Below, in pieces: positions 8,630-17,555 of a DNA stretch of 64,000 nucleotides. How positions within the stretch are numbered: the first letter of the stretch is position 1; each line of letters opens with the position of its first letter. The notes under the pieces are model-generated. The model saw only the letters and a program-made list of their open reading frames with translations. It ran no database searches and was not told the DNA's origin. Source of the DNA: Aquibium pacificus (lineage in GTDB: Bacteria; Pseudomonadota; Alphaproteobacteria; Rhizobiales; Rhizobiaceae); contig NZ_JBDPGJ010000006.1 of the NCBI RefSeq assembly GCF_040839445.1, forward strand, positions 62,001 to 126,000, in the 5' to 3' direction. The position numbers were made by a program, and so were the translations under genes.

Positions 8630-8969
8630 CCATGGCGCTGATGAACGTCGTTTACCGCGATCGAGCTGTTTCCGTTTCCGCGTGAGGCCTACACAGGCCT
8701 ACAAGCAAATGTTCGATCTTCTTGTCGCGCGGCTGCCGGAGCGCCAGGCCTGCCGCACCATGGTTGAAGTTCTCACCATTGCTCATGAGCGCTGTTGCGA
8801 GAGTGAACTGGCCGATGAACTGGCTGCCCACCTCAGGAAGCACAAGCTGCCCGACATGGCCGCCATTCGAGCGCGTTTCGCGCCCGACCCGGCAAAGATG
8901 CCGAACATCGTCGGGCAGCTTGCGTCCCTGGACACCGATGAAGCCCCGATTAGATTAGCGCCGGCGTGA
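8630..8969 (+). pseudogene. istA: IS21-family istA transposase, C-terminal remnant
   Basis: About 110 residues resembling the C terminus of IS21-family IstA: LMNVVYRD at 8641-8664 in one frame, then after a shift FDLLVARLPERQACRTMVEV, LTIAHERCCESELADELAAH and LPDMAAIRARFAPDPAKMP in a second frame to the stop at 8969. The catalytic integrase core and N terminus are absent. It is followed 13 bases later by the start of istB, the normal gene order of IS21. It encodes no functional transposase and is different from the istA at 23984-25320. Confidence 0.7.
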
Positions 8970-8982
8970 CGGGAGATGCGGC

Positions 8983-9185
8983 ATGAAGGACAAGACAATC
9001 GACCACGCCAAGCTCAGCCTGCTGCTCAACGAACTGCGTCTTCCCGCTACCAAGGTGATCTGGCCGCAATTCGCCGAACAGGCCGACAAGAAGGTTGGCG
9101 GGCCGCCCGCTTCCTCGCCGCCCTTGCCGAAGATGAATTGGCCGAGCGCGACCGCCGGCGTATCAAACGCCACTTCGCTGGCAGC
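8983..9185 (+). pseudogene. istB: IS21-family istB helper ATPase, N-terminal remnant
   Basis: The frame from ATG 8983 reads DHAKLSLLLNELRLPATKVI and then WPQFAEQADK, the IstB N terminus. A frameshift near 9090 moves the homology (GWRAARFLAALAEDELAERD and RRRIKRH) to the next frame. Homology stops around 9180-9190, before the AAA+ ATPase motifs. From that point the sequence belongs to a serine-recombinase gene on the opposite strand, so the IS21 element has been cut by a rearrangement junction here. Confidence 0.65.
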
Positions 9186-10352
9186 CTGCGCCTCAGGTTC
9201 TGCAGCCGCAACAATCGCCCCCGGCTGCACGACACGCAGAAGCGCTTCCTCGATCGCATCGTCGACGCGCAGTCCGCCGAAAGCGATGCAACGCGGCTCA
9301 CCATTGTCGAGCAGCCCGCGCCAGCAGGAATAGCGTGGGATGTTGTGCTTTGCGCCCGTGTATCGCACCGTGAGCTTGCGGCCGCAGCGCCGGCAGCGAA
9401 CAAGGCCCGCCAGCAACAGATCTCCATGCTTGGGCGCCCCGTGATGCCTGCCTGTGGCACATTGTCGCTCACATCGTGTGGATCGCCTCTGCCCTTCCCA
9501 ACTGACAGCCTTCATGGCTGCCCGGGATCAGCGCCAGCCATTCCTCGCGCGGCTTGCGGCGAGCGCCCGGCCGAATGTGAGACGGGCCAAATCCCGGTGC
9601 GACACCAGACTTCCCATAGGCGTAGGCGCCGCCGTAGATCGGGTTCTCGATCATTCGGTGGATGGTTGCACAGTTCGGCCTGCGCCAGACGACATCGCCA
9701 TTGTTGCGCTTGGCAGGCAAATCCAGTCCATACTCGAGGAACCACATCAGGGCCTGGCGGGCGCTACCGAGTTCCGCGACCTTGTCGAACACTGTGATGA
9801 TCGCCTCCTGCACGCGGTGGTTGGGGTCCTTCTCAATCCGGTCCCCGACCTTCACGAATTCGCCACGGCGGGCCTTCTCATAGCGGGCCGAGAGCAAACG
9901 CCGGCGCAAAAGTTCGAGCTCGTACTCATTGAGACTTCCCTTCAGCTCCAACAGCAGCCGGTCGTTGCCCTGGCGCGGCGCATAGATCGTCTCCTGGTCG
10001 ATCAGCACGGTGCCGACGACGCGGCACATCTCGATGAGCTGCTGCCAGTCACGACTGTTGCGGGCAAACCGCGACACCCCTCGTGCCGCACCGCTCCAAC
10101 CTTGCCGAGGCAGACTTCCGCGACCATCCGGTCGAACCCAGCGCGTGCGACGCCGCCGGCGGCAGAGCGGCCGAGATCGTCGTCGATCGTGTCGATGCGA
10201 AACCAACCGAGCGCCGTCAGACGACCGTGGACGGGCATATTGAAGTGTGCCGCTCTCGTGATTGTGCAGCACCTGATGGGCGGACGACTGGCGCACATGC
10301 AGGATTGCCTTCCGCTCCAAATGATGCGGCCTAATCTTCTCATGCATAATGA
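9186..10352 (-). pseudogene. Large serine recombinase, multiply frameshifted and 3'-truncated
   Basis: Read on the minus strand from about 10352, the gene opens with HEKIRPHHLERKAILHVRQS, including the VRQSS motif with the catalytic serine. It shifts frame near 10240 (RLTALGWFRIDTIDDDLGRS) and shifts back near 10090 (SRFARNSRDWQQLIEMCR). It continues through IDQETIYAPRQGNDRLLLEL and the recombinase domain WRRPNCATIHRMIENPIYGG, then shifts again near 9500 into the zinc ribbon LVRCRRCGRKLTVRYTG. Homology ends near 9186 at the junction with the istB remnant. At least three frameshifts and a missing C terminus make it non-functional. Resolvases of this group are normally 500-700 residues and are carried by mobile elements. 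Confidence 0.75.
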
Positions 10353-10529
10353 CACATGCCGGAATCTCCAGCCAACGATGCAACGACTATCCAGAAAGGG
10401 TCAAAGGGTGTAGCGGAAAACCGCTGCATCCTCCTTCTCGATCACCTCGTGGGATAAAGACTGCCGTCCAGTCCAGGGATGCCATGGGTAAAGAAGCTCG
10501 CGCTCAAAACCGGTGGGCGTTCCGTCGTC

Positions 10530-10690
10530 GGGTTATATAATGAGCAACGGCCACACGGCGCGATCGGGAAAGGTCCCGGCCGCGCTCATGAAATCGGCAC
10601 ACGCAGCCAGCCCGTGTTGCTGATCAAGGGCCGGAAAACTCTAGCGACAGCTGAGGGCGCATCGGAGAGCGGTCCAACGAAATCCAGGAC
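10530..10690 (+). pseudogene. IS3-like transposase, C-terminal scrap
   Basis: The frame through 10536-10590 reads GLYNEQRPHGAIGKGPGR, resembling the conserved YNxxRPHxxxG segment at the C terminus of IS3-family OrfB transposases. The surrounding sequence has no catalytic DDE residues and no element ends. The rest of the gap 10353-10859 holds only a small GCGG-AAAA-CCGC hairpin near 10413-10424 and no supportable gene. Confidence 0.4.
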
Positions 10691-10859
10691 TCTCCTATAG
10701 CTGGAGGGAAGTGGGGCTCAGGTGAACTCCGGAGCTGCCCGTTCTCCCTCTCGCCTTCCATGAACATGCTTCACCACAGGTGAACTGAATGACACCGATC
10801 GCGCTGACCGCATGGCCTTTGATACCCAATTTCTCTTCATGCCAAGAGACACGCCGTCT

Positions 10860-11684
10860 CTACCGGCAATTTTTCCCTTGGATCCGCACACCCGGACCGC
10901 CTCCATTCTCGTTGATGAACTCCGCGCCGCTTGATTCCAAGACCTGTTTCAGAGCGTCTACCACTTCGTCCGGGCACGAGACGTTGCCGTTCTCGAAGCG
11001 GGTAACCGCAAGTCCAGAGACTTTTGCCTGTTTCGCAAGCTCACGGACGGAAAGTCCCAGCCCCGCTCTGGCCATCCGGCACTGAGACGGAGAAAGACGA
11101 CCATTTTGGTTGTGCTCCATCGTGCATTCCCGGTCGTGGCCGGAACTCTCCTCCGCCGGCTGATCAATTCTGCTCGCCGGATACGCGCCTGCCGCCAGCT
11201 CCGCCAGATTCCCACGCATTCGCGAAAGGGTATCCCGTGATTGTTTCGCCGCTTCATCGTCCAATCCGTTGCAAGTGGCAACGCAGAGTTCGGTGAAGAC
11301 TTTCTTGATTCTTCTGACGAGCGGAATCGCCGCGGGCCGCAATAGAACCCGCTTCGCTCGGCGGTCGCTTTCGTCGGGCTCCCGCTTGACCAGGCCCGCA
11401 GCCTGCAAGCGATCGAGCGCGCCGACGAGGGTCATCGCCTCGCAGGAAAGCAATTGGGCCAACTGCGTCTGGCGGAGGCCTTCATTTTGCGCCACGGTCA
11501 AGAGCACGCGCGCCTCGGCACGCGTCACTGCAAGCCCCGCGACCTCGAATTCGAACGAAAGCTGTCGGTGGAACGACTTGGCAAAGGCGAGCCCTTCAAG
11601 GGCAAGGGCGACCTCTGCCGGCAAGCAAACACGGACTTGATCCATTTGGACAGCGACTTGGTTTCTCGGGACTCTGTCGGGCAT
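10860..11684 (-). CDS. MarR-type winged-helix regulator fused to a C-terminal XRE helix-turn-helix
   Basis: A 274-residue protein with two DNA-binding modules. Residues about 40-150 look like a MarR domain: LTVAQNEGLRQTQLAQLLSC, then ALDRLQAAGLVKREPDESDR with the wing, and RRAKRVLLRP. After a linker of about 40 residues, a short XRE domain follows (MARAGLGLSVRELAKQAKVS, ALKQVLESSGAEFINENGG, GVRI), like small XRE regulators of rhizobia. The frame is continuous. It lies 6 bases downstream of a universal stress gene on the same strand, so they are likely co-transcribed, and divergent from a MarR-efflux operon. No strong ribosome site precedes ATG 11684; an internal ATG at 11645 is possible. Confidence 0.75.
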   Translation of the reverse strand: MPDRVPRNQVAVQMDQVRVCLPAEVALALEGLAFAKSFHRQLSFEFEVAGLAVTRAEARVLLTVAQNEGLRQTQLAQLLSCEAMTLVGALDRLQAAGLVKREPDESDRRAKRVLLRPAAIPLVRRIKKVFTELCVATCNGLDDEAAKQSRDTLSRMRGNLAELAAGAYPASRIDQPAEESSGHDRECTMEHNQNGRLSPSQCRMARAGLGLSVRELAKQAKVSGLAVTRFENGNVSCPDEVVDALKQVLESSGAEFINENGGGPGVRIQGKNCR

Positions 11685-11690
11685 GGATTG

Positions 11691-12167
11691 TCAAAGAGCC
11701 TTTGATCGGACCTTGGGCCTGTCGGAGTGCGGGTTGGACATCTCCATCCGCCCGATCAGCAGGCTGCAGGCCAGATGGTCGGCGAGATATGTGGCCACCG
11801 ACCCTGACCACCACCTTGCCAGGATTCCATGCTGGCGGTGTCCAATGACAACGAGATCGGCATCGATCTCCCTTGCGACGGCGCAAATCTCGGGTCCGGG
11901 GTCACCCATATTGAGGCGGGCTTCGGGTCGGAGGCCCATGTCGCGCAGGCGCCGCTCGCCTTCGGCCAGGATGTTTCGGTAGACCTCGCTCTGGTCGCCG
12001 ACAATTCCCGGATGCACGCCCTCCGCAAACACGATGCCCGTGGAAATCTGCACCACCGCCAGCAGGCAGACCTGCGATCCGCATAGCTGCGCGAGTCGCG
12101 CTCCCTCGCGAAGGGCAAGACGCCCGTCGACAGACCCATCATATGCCAGCAGCATCTTGCGGTACAT
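11691..12167 (-). CDS. Universal stress protein, single UspA domain
   Basis: A 158-residue cytoplasmic protein starting YRKMLLAYDGSVDGRLAL, the first strand and aspartate of the UspA nucleotide-binding fold, with a late segment DADLVVIGHRQHGILARWW and GSVATYLADH resembling the ATP-binding loop of UspA proteins. The usual GxxG spacing is altered to GHRQHG, so nucleotide binding is uncertain. Usp proteins accumulate under starvation or oxidative stress, and their molecular roles vary. The gene is divergent from the marR-emrAB-like operon, with a 70-base shared promoter region, and precedes the MarR-XRE fusion gene. Confidence 0.85.
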   Translation of the reverse strand: MYRKMLLAYDGSVDGRLALREGARLAQLCGSQVCLLAVVQISTGIVFAEGVHPGIVGDQSEVYRNILAEGERRLRDMGLRPEARLNMGDPGPEICAVAREIDADLVVIGHRQHGILARWWSGSVATYLADHLACSLLIGRMEMSNPHSDRPKVRSKAL

Positions 12168-12199
12168 ATCAGTAGCCCTTGCCTCATGATCGAGACTAA

Positions 12200-12212
12200 G
12201 CTATTCAATAGC
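12200..12212. promoter_or_regulatory. Palindromic operator candidate for MarR
   Basis: GCTATTCAATAGC is a perfect 6-bp dyad around a central C, in the 70 bases between the divergent usp and marR genes. Such palindromes in front of autoregulated MarR genes are commonly the repressor site. The nearby sequence CACTATCAATAAG is AT-rich, as expected of a promoter. Confidence 0.35.
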
Positions 12213-12237
12213 ACACTATCAATAAGAAAGCTAAGAC

Positions 12238-12663
12238 TTGGATCCAAGCAAAGAGTTTGCCGTGGAACTTGGCCGGGTCGCACGCCGTTGGCGAACGCTC
12301 CTTAACGCGCGCGTGAAGCATCTGGGGCTGACGCAGGCGCGATGGATTGCACTTCTGCATCTGCGTCACTCAGGCTGCCTTGCGCAAAGGGACCTTGCCG
12401 ACAAGATCGGCGTGGAGGGGCCGACCTTGGTGCGTCTGCTGGACGCACTCCAGGAGCGGGGACTGATCGAGCGCCTCGAGGCTGGCGATGACAGGCGCGT
12501 CAAGAAAATCCACCTCACCGAGAGCGCCAGGCCGGTCATCGACGAGATAGATCGCATTGCGGATGCCTTCAGGAAAGAAGTGATGGAAGGCATTCACCCG
12601 GACGATCTGGCGACCGCGCATCGGGTGCTGCGTCTCATCGGCAGCCGACTTGAAGGATTTTAG
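12238..12663 (+). CDS. MarR-family transcriptional regulator of the adjacent efflux pump
   Basis: A 141-residue winged-helix protein of standard MarR length. Helix-turn-helix and wing are seen in HSGCLAQRDLADKIGVEGPT, LVRLLDALQERGLIERLEAG and DDRRVKKIHLTE, with the DDRR wing motif. It starts with TTG 12238; no better in-frame ATG is available, although GTG 12262 is possible. The gene runs directly into the HlyD-type gene, whose start is 2 bases after its stop, so it probably represses its own efflux operon and is released by a toxic compound. The dyad at 12200-12212 is a likely operator. Confidence 0.85.
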   Translation: MDPSKEFAVELGRVARRWRTLLNARVKHLGLTQARWIALLHLRHSGCLAQRDLADKIGVEGPTLVRLLDALQERGLIERLEAGDDRRVKKIHLTESARPVIDEIDRIADAFRKEVMEGIHPDDLATAHRVLRLIGSRLEGF

Positions 12664-12664
12664 A

Positions 12665-13864
12665 ATGAATATGGAAGCAAAGCCCTCGCACTACGTGAAG
12701 GCGAGGGAGCTGGACATCGCCGAAGCCGAGCCTTCGGGGGACGCCGTCGAAACAACCGCCTCACCAGGGCGGCGGGACGGAAGAGTCCGCCGGCTCGTCC
12801 GAACGGTGGTGATACTGGCGGCGCTTGGTGTTGCAGCCTATTTCACCTATCCTTGGCTGGAGGCGCGGTGGACCCATGTCTTCCTCGACGATGCCCGCAT
12901 CGCCGGCAATCTGGTAGCCGTCAGCAGCGAGGTCTCCGGCAGGATCGCGACGCTTTCCGTCATTGCGGGCGACAGGGTCGCAAGGGGCCAGGTTCTTGCG
13001 ACGCTGGATTCGGCCTCCGTCACGCAAGAGTTGAAAGGCTTGGAGGCTCAAGTATCCGGCGTCAAGTCCCAGCAGAACCAGTTGCGCGCGCAGCAGGACT
13101 TTATACGAACCCAGGTCGCCGCCAAGCTTGACGCGGCCCGCGCCCAAATTACCGCTGCGGAAGCCGCGCACGCATCTGCCGAGGCGACGCTCGAGAACGC
13201 GCAGTCCCAGTTCGACCGGGTCACGGCTCTTGCGGGGCGAAATGTTCTGTCAATCCAGCAGCTCGAGGATGCAGAAGCCCAGCTCTCGGCCGCTACGCAA
13301 CAGGAGCGTTCGACCGCGGCAGGCATTGAGACCGCCAAGGCAAATCTGCAGGTGGTCGAGGCGGAGAAGGCCCAGATCGGCGTGCTTGAACGGCAGATCG
13401 CCACGCTTGACACACAGATCGAAGCATTGGCCGCGCAGATCGAACAGAAGCGTATCGACCTGACGAAGCGCGAAATCCGAGCGGAGTTCGACGGGGTGAT
13501 CGACAGCACCTTTGTTGACGCCGGTGAATACGTCTCGCCCGGCGCCAGGCTGCTTATCTATCACGATCCCGAGAACGTATGGGTCGATGCGAACGTAAAG
13601 GAGACGGATTTCCGGAATGTTCAAATTGGCGCACCCGCTCGGATCACCGTCGACGCCTATCCCGGACGGGAATTCCACGGCGAGGTCGTGCGGCTCGGCG
13701 CAGCGGCTACAAGCCAGTTCGCCCTGCTGCCCAGCCCCAATCCGAGCGGCAATTTCACCAAGGTGACCCAACGCCTGCCGGTGCGGGTTTCCATCGGAAG
13801 GCAGGATGGCCTGCTGCGTCCCGGAATGATGGTGGAAGTCAGCATCGATGTCGTCGATCGATAA
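12665..13864 (+). CDS. EmrA/HlyD-type membrane fusion protein of a multidrug efflux pump
   Basis: A 399-residue adaptor with one N-terminal membrane segment (LVRTVVILAALGVAAYFTYP, about residues 43-62) and a biotinyl-lipoyl half (VSGRIATLSVIAGDRVARGQ). It then has a long coiled coil of alternating Gln, Ala and Glu residues (about 115-260) and a beta barrel containing FDGVIDSTFVDAGEYVSPGA. It links the inner-membrane transporter to an outer-membrane channel. ATG 12665 is chosen; the open frame extends 15 bases further into the marR gene but lacks a start there with a better site. It overlaps the transporter gene by 17 bases, supporting translational coupling. No TolC-like gene is in the window. 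Confidence 0.88.
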   Translation: MNMEAKPSHYVKARELDIAEAEPSGDAVETTASPGRRDGRVRRLVRTVVILAALGVAAYFTYPWLEARWTHVFLDDARIAGNLVAVSSEVSGRIATLSVIAGDRVARGQVLATLDSASVTQELKGLEAQVSGVKSQQNQLRAQQDFIRTQVAAKLDAARAQITAAEAAHASAEATLENAQSQFDRVTALAGRNVLSIQQLEDAEAQLSAATQQERSTAAGIETAKANLQVVEAEKAQIGVLERQIATLDTQIEALAAQIEQKRIDLTKREIRAEFDGVIDSTFVDAGEYVSPGARLLIYHDPENVWVDANVKETDFRNVQIGAPARITVDAYPGREFHGEVVRLGAAATSQFALLPSPNPSGNFTKVTQRLPVRVSIGRQDGLLRPGMMVEVSIDVVDR

Positions 13865-15434
13865 TCTCTTCGACCGTTATGGTCCGGCCTACCGTTGGCT
13901 GGCGACGGGAACCGTGATGATCGCCGCGATTGCGGTCGTGCTCTCGACCACGATCGTCAACGTTGCAATTCCCGGGGTCATGGGGACGTTCGGCATCAGC
14001 CAGGTCGAGGCGCAATGGATTTCGACCGGATTCCTCGCTGCGATGACCGCCACGATGCTGCTGGCCGACTGGGCCAACAGGGCCTTCGGCCAACGGCTAA
14101 GCATGATCACCGCGCTCGTCCTGTTCGCTGCAGGATCGGTCCTGGGCGGGCTTGCTCCCAACGAAACCGTGCTGACCATTGCGCGGGTGATCCAGGGGGC
14201 GGCAGCCGGAATAATACAGCCACTTGCAATGGTTTTGCTCTTCCAGGTCTTTCCTGCAAACCAGCGCGGCGCCGCCATGGGGATATTCGGCATTGGCGTC
14301 GTGCTCGCACCGGCGCTCGGCCCGTGGATCGGCGGTATCCTGATCGACGCGTTCAACTGGCGGTATGTCTTTTATCTCGGTCTTCCCTTCGCCGCGCTAG
14401 CCATTGTCCTGTCGAACCTTTTTCTGCCGTCGCGGGCCGAAAGTGGGCCGCGCCCGGGATTCGACTGGACCGGCATGATCCTTCTTTGCGTCTTTCTCGG
14501 TTTTCTGTTGAACGCACTGACCAACGCCCAGCGCGAGGGCTGGACCTCGGATCCGATCCTGGCACAGTTCGCGATTGCCGCGCTTGCAGCGTCGGGGTTC
14601 GTCCTTTGGGAGATCAGGACCGAAAAGCCGATGCTCGACATGCGGCTCTTCGCGCAGTTGCCCTTCGCTTCCGCCTGCCTGGTCGGCTTCATCATGGGCG
14701 CGGGCCTCTTCGGCTCGACCTATCTGGTCCCGCTGTTCGTGCAGACGATCCAGGGATTGACGCCGACACAGGCGGGCCTGCTGCTGATGCCCTCGGGCTT
14801 TGTTCTGGTGCTCGTGTTCCCCATCGCCGGGCGCATGTCCGATCGCCTCCCGTCAGGCTGGCTGATCGGCTCCGGTCTCGCGATCTTCGCCTATTCCTCC
14901 TATCTCACGGCGGACATCGACATCAATACAAGCTTCTGGGTGCTTGCTTGGCTCACCGTGCTGTCGCGGGTTGGTCTGGGCCTCATTTTCCCGTCGCTGA
15001 CCGCGAGTTCGCTGAAGGTGCTTCCCGCGAAGCTGGTCGCCCAGGGGTCGGGAGCAATAAATTTCATACGACAGCTCGGCGGCGCCTTCGGCGTCAACCT
15101 GCTTGCCGTCTTCCTCGAGCGACGGACCGTGATGCACGCCGACGCGTTCGCCGCGACCCAGACCAGCGACAACACCGCGACAATTTCGCTGCTGAATCAG
15201 GTTGCCGGAATGGTCAAGGCGGCCGGCATACCGGATTTCCAACAACTGCCGGCGGCGATGTCCTTTCTCGCGCAAAGCATCGTCATTCAGGCGAATACGG
15301 CCGCGTTCGGCGATGGCTTCATTGTTGTGGCGATCGTCTTTGCGATTGCGCTGTTGCCGACATGGCTGCTGTATCGCGCCGAAACCCGTCACAGACTCGA
15401 CGCGCACAGCGCCCCTGTCGGCGCGACCGACTGA
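13848..15434 (+). CDS. DHA2-family (EmrB/QacA-type) 14-helix drug:proton antiporter
   Basis: A 528-residue membrane protein with about 14 hydrophobic segments. The first helix contains STTIVNVAIPGVMGTFGISQ, matching the DHA2 motif around the helix-1 aspartate or asparagine, followed by WISTGFLAAMTATMLLADW. Motif C is visible in GIFGIGVVLAPALGPWIGG, typical of antiporters. It would expel hydrophobic toxicants or antibiotics using the proton gradient, coupled to the preceding EmrA-like adaptor. A 107-base gap then leads to a TetR-type gene. Substrates cannot be inferred. Confidence 0.92.
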   Translation: MSSIDNLFDRYGPAYRWLATGTVMIAAIAVVLSTTIVNVAIPGVMGTFGISQVEAQWISTGFLAAMTATMLLADWANRAFGQRLSMITALVLFAAGSVLGGLAPNETVLTIARVIQGAAAGIIQPLAMVLLFQVFPANQRGAAMGIFGIGVVLAPALGPWIGGILIDAFNWRYVFYLGLPFAALAIVLSNLFLPSRAESGPRPGFDWTGMILLCVFLGFLLNALTNAQREGWTSDPILAQFAIAALAASGFVLWEIRTEKPMLDMRLFAQLPFASACLVGFIMGAGLFGSTYLVPLFVQTIQGLTPTQAGLLLMPSGFVLVLVFPIAGRMSDRLPSGWLIGSGLAIFAYSSYLTADIDINTSFWVLAWLTVLSRVGLGLIFPSLTASSLKVLPAKLVAQGSGAINFIRQLGGAFGVNLLAVFLERRTVMHADAFAATQTSDNTATISLLNQVAGMVKAAGIPDFQQLPAAMSFLAQSIVIQANTAAFGDGFIVVAIVFAIALLPTWLLYRAETRHRLDAHSAPVGATD

Positions 15435-15541
15435 CGATGTCGGGCACGGCCCTCTTCGGTCGGGCGGCCAGCCGCATCAACGCGGCGGCATCGAGCCGTG
15501 CCTCGCGCGAATTCGGGCGTCAGTGACTTGGAAACGAACCC

Positions 15542-16213
15542 ATGCAAACCCGACCCCATCACGCCGGCTCTTCCGAGCAGACCCGGCAGGCGTTGATCCG
15601 CGCCGCACTTGAGCTGTTCGGCGGCAAGGGTTTTGACGGTACCTCGACCCGTGAAATCGCCGCGAAAGCGAAAGCCAATATCGCCAGCATCGCCTATCAT
15701 TTCGGCGGCAAGGAAGGCCTCCGGAATGCCTGCGCGGACTTCATCGTCGAGACGATCCGAGGCGCAGCCGCACGCGCATTCTCCTTCGACGGTCATGATC
15801 CGGTCACTGCCGCTGACCCGGACAGTGCAGCTGAGGAATTGCGCGTGGCGCTGGAAACCATGGCCATTTTCGTAACGAGCCGGCCGGAAATGTTGTCGAT
15901 TGTCCAGTTCATACTCCGCGAGATGGCGCATCCGACCTCCGCGCTGGACCGGATCTATACAGGCGTCGTAGAACCGGTTCACCGCCACCTGTGCCAGTTG
16001 TGGGAAGCGGCGACGGGCGAGCCCGCCGAGGAAGAGACAACACGCATCACAGTCTTCACGCTGATAGGCCAGGTGCTCTATTTTCGTATCGGTCGCGAGG
16101 TGGTGATGCGGCGGATGAACTGGCAGGCGGTCGGTCCCCGCGAGTCAGCAATGATCACGGCCGCCGTCATAAACAACCTCGACGCAATGTTACGGCAACA
16201 TAGGGGAGCATAG
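15542..16213 (+). CDS. TetR-family regulator, CecR (DUF1956)-like
   Basis: A 223-residue regulator. Residues 15-60 form the TetR helix-turn-helix (RAALELFGGKGFDGTSTREI and KANIASIAYHFGGKEGL). The C-terminal region with ILREMAHPTSALDRIYTGVV and PVHRHLCQLW resembles the DUF1956 ligand domain of CecR/YbiH, which control efflux genes in enterobacteria. It follows the efflux operon on the same strand by 107 bases and may be a second controller of it. A usp gene begins 66 bases downstream. Confidence 0.85.
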   Translation: MQTRPHHAGSSEQTRQALIRAALELFGGKGFDGTSTREIAAKAKANIASIAYHFGGKEGLRNACADFIVETIRGAAARAFSFDGHDPVTAADPDSAAEELRVALETMAIFVTSRPEMLSIVQFILREMAHPTSALDRIYTGVVEPVHRHLCQLWEAATGEPAEEETTRITVFTLIGQVLYFRIGREVVMRRMNWQAVGPRESAMITAAVINNLDAMLRQHRGA

Positions 16214-16279
16214 AGAAGCGTCTCTAGGCGCCGTTCAGCATCATTTCGGTTTGACCAAAATCTCCAAAGCGGAAGCCAC

Positions 16280-17125
16280 ATGGCATACAAGGATATTATC
16301 GTCTTCGTCGATGCACCATCAGCAAGCATGCACCGGCTGCGCATTGCGGCTGATCTCGCGCGGCGGAGCATGGCTCATCTGATCGGCATCTACGTCGTCC
16401 CGGACAACATCGATCATCATTCACACGACGGCTTTGCCCGTGGCCAGCGCGCTGTCCGGCAGGTACTCGAACGTCACCGTTCGTCGCAGGAACGGGCCAT
16501 TTTGCAAGCGGGGCGGCAATTTGCCGATCTGGTGGGTGATAAAGGCATTCAGGCAGAGTTGCGGCTGGTATGGAATACTGAGAGTGACCGGAATGTTCTT
16601 CTCAATTCTTTTTATGCTGATCTGGTGATCGTAGGTCAGACGGAGCCGCGTGGGTTGCCAGAACATTGGCTTCCCGAGCATCTTCTGCTTGCAACCGGCG
16701 TTCCGATGCTGATTGTGCCGAACAACTGGACGTCGGACAGCGTTGGCACCCGAATCCTGATTGCCTGGAATGCCAGCAAGGAAGCGCGCAGGGCCGCCAC
16801 AGATGCGTTGCCGCTCCTCTCAGAGGCCGAACTCGTCAAAATCCTCGTTGTCGATCCGAACAGAAATCCCGGCCGGCATGGAGAAGAACCCGGGGCCAAC
16901 ATCGCTCTCCATCTGGCACGCCATGGAGCCCCGGTGGACGTTGAACAACTTGAGTCCGACGGCGCATCTATCGCCGACGCCGTCGTGAATGCCGCCATTC
17001 GTCACAATGCCGACCTGATTGTCATGGGTGTTTACAGTCACGGTCGCTCCAGGCAGTTGCTCTTCGGAAGCGTGACACGGGCGGTTCTGAAAAATACGAC
17101 GGTTCCAGTGCTGATATCGCACTGA
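16280..17125 (+). CDS. Tandem UspA-domain universal stress protein
   Basis: A 281-residue protein of two UspA repeats, about residues 1-145 and 150-281. The first starts YKDIIVFVDAPSASMHRLRI. The second contains ILIAWNASKEARRA and ends with ADLIVMGVYSHGRSRQLLFG then SVTRAVL, a good match to the GxxGxxxxxxxxxG(S/T) nucleotide-binding motif. The first copy lacks that glycine pattern, so probably only the second binds ATP. Double-domain Usp proteins are associated with hypoxia and energy-stress responses in many proteobacteria; the following hyf-like locus fits such a setting, but no direct link is shown. Confidence 0.88.
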   Translation: MAYKDIIVFVDAPSASMHRLRIAADLARRSMAHLIGIYVVPDNIDHHSHDGFARGQRAVRQVLERHRSSQERAILQAGRQFADLVGDKGIQAELRLVWNTESDRNVLLNSFYADLVIVGQTEPRGLPEHWLPEHLLLATGVPMLIVPNNWTSDSVGTRILIAWNASKEARRAATDALPLLSEAELVKILVVDPNRNPGRHGEEPGANIALHLARHGAPVDVEQLESDGASIADAVVNAAIRHNADLIVMGVYSHGRSRQLLFGSVTRAVLKNTTVPVLISH

Positions 17126-17399
17126 ACCGGATAGCCGGAAATTTTGCGGGGCTCGCGGGCCTCCGGCAAATCGGGAGACCGATTCTTCGCACGGCATGCC
17201 CGATAAGGTGGCCGCGGTACTCCGAGCAGACGGACTGCTGCGCGCAAATCGCCCGCATGCGCCGTCCACCGTTCGCCGGCGGTTGTCGAGCTGGTCGACG
17301 CTGACCAGATGGCGCGGACTACGCGGAAGATTCAACGCGCCAGGCCTACGGAGCGCGCTCAAACTGGCGGTTCGCGCCAGCGCACGGCCAAGAACGCGC

Positions 17400-17549
17400 A
17401 AGAGCACAAAGGCGAAGCTCGACCTTCCGTCCGCTGCAGGGCAGATCCGCAACCCGCCGGACATAGCGACTGTGGACGCGGTCCGACTTCCTGCGGCAAA
17501 GCGGACAGGCGCGCGCCGATATGCCAGAGCGAGCGGCGGCGACAACCAC
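17400..17549 (-). pseudogene. ISL3-family transposase, N-terminal zinc-finger scrap
   Basis: On the minus strand the frame reads VVVAAARSGISARACPLCRR, then SDRVHSRYVRRVADLPCSGR and KVELRL, the N-terminal zinc-binding region of ISL3 transposases. It is closely similar in pattern to the transposase at 25489-27045 (RPCPLCGRSSGRVHSRYVRT). Homology stops abruptly on both sides, so only about 50 codons remain. It interrupts the 5' part of the XRE gene on the other strand. The preceding gap 17126-17399 shows no gene. Confidence 0.6.
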
Positions 17550-17555
17550 CTCTTC

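Noticed and set aside
9454..10413. Long plus-strand open frame of about 319 codons
   Set aside because: It is the shadow of the serine-recombinase pseudogene on the minus strand and has no recognisable motif.
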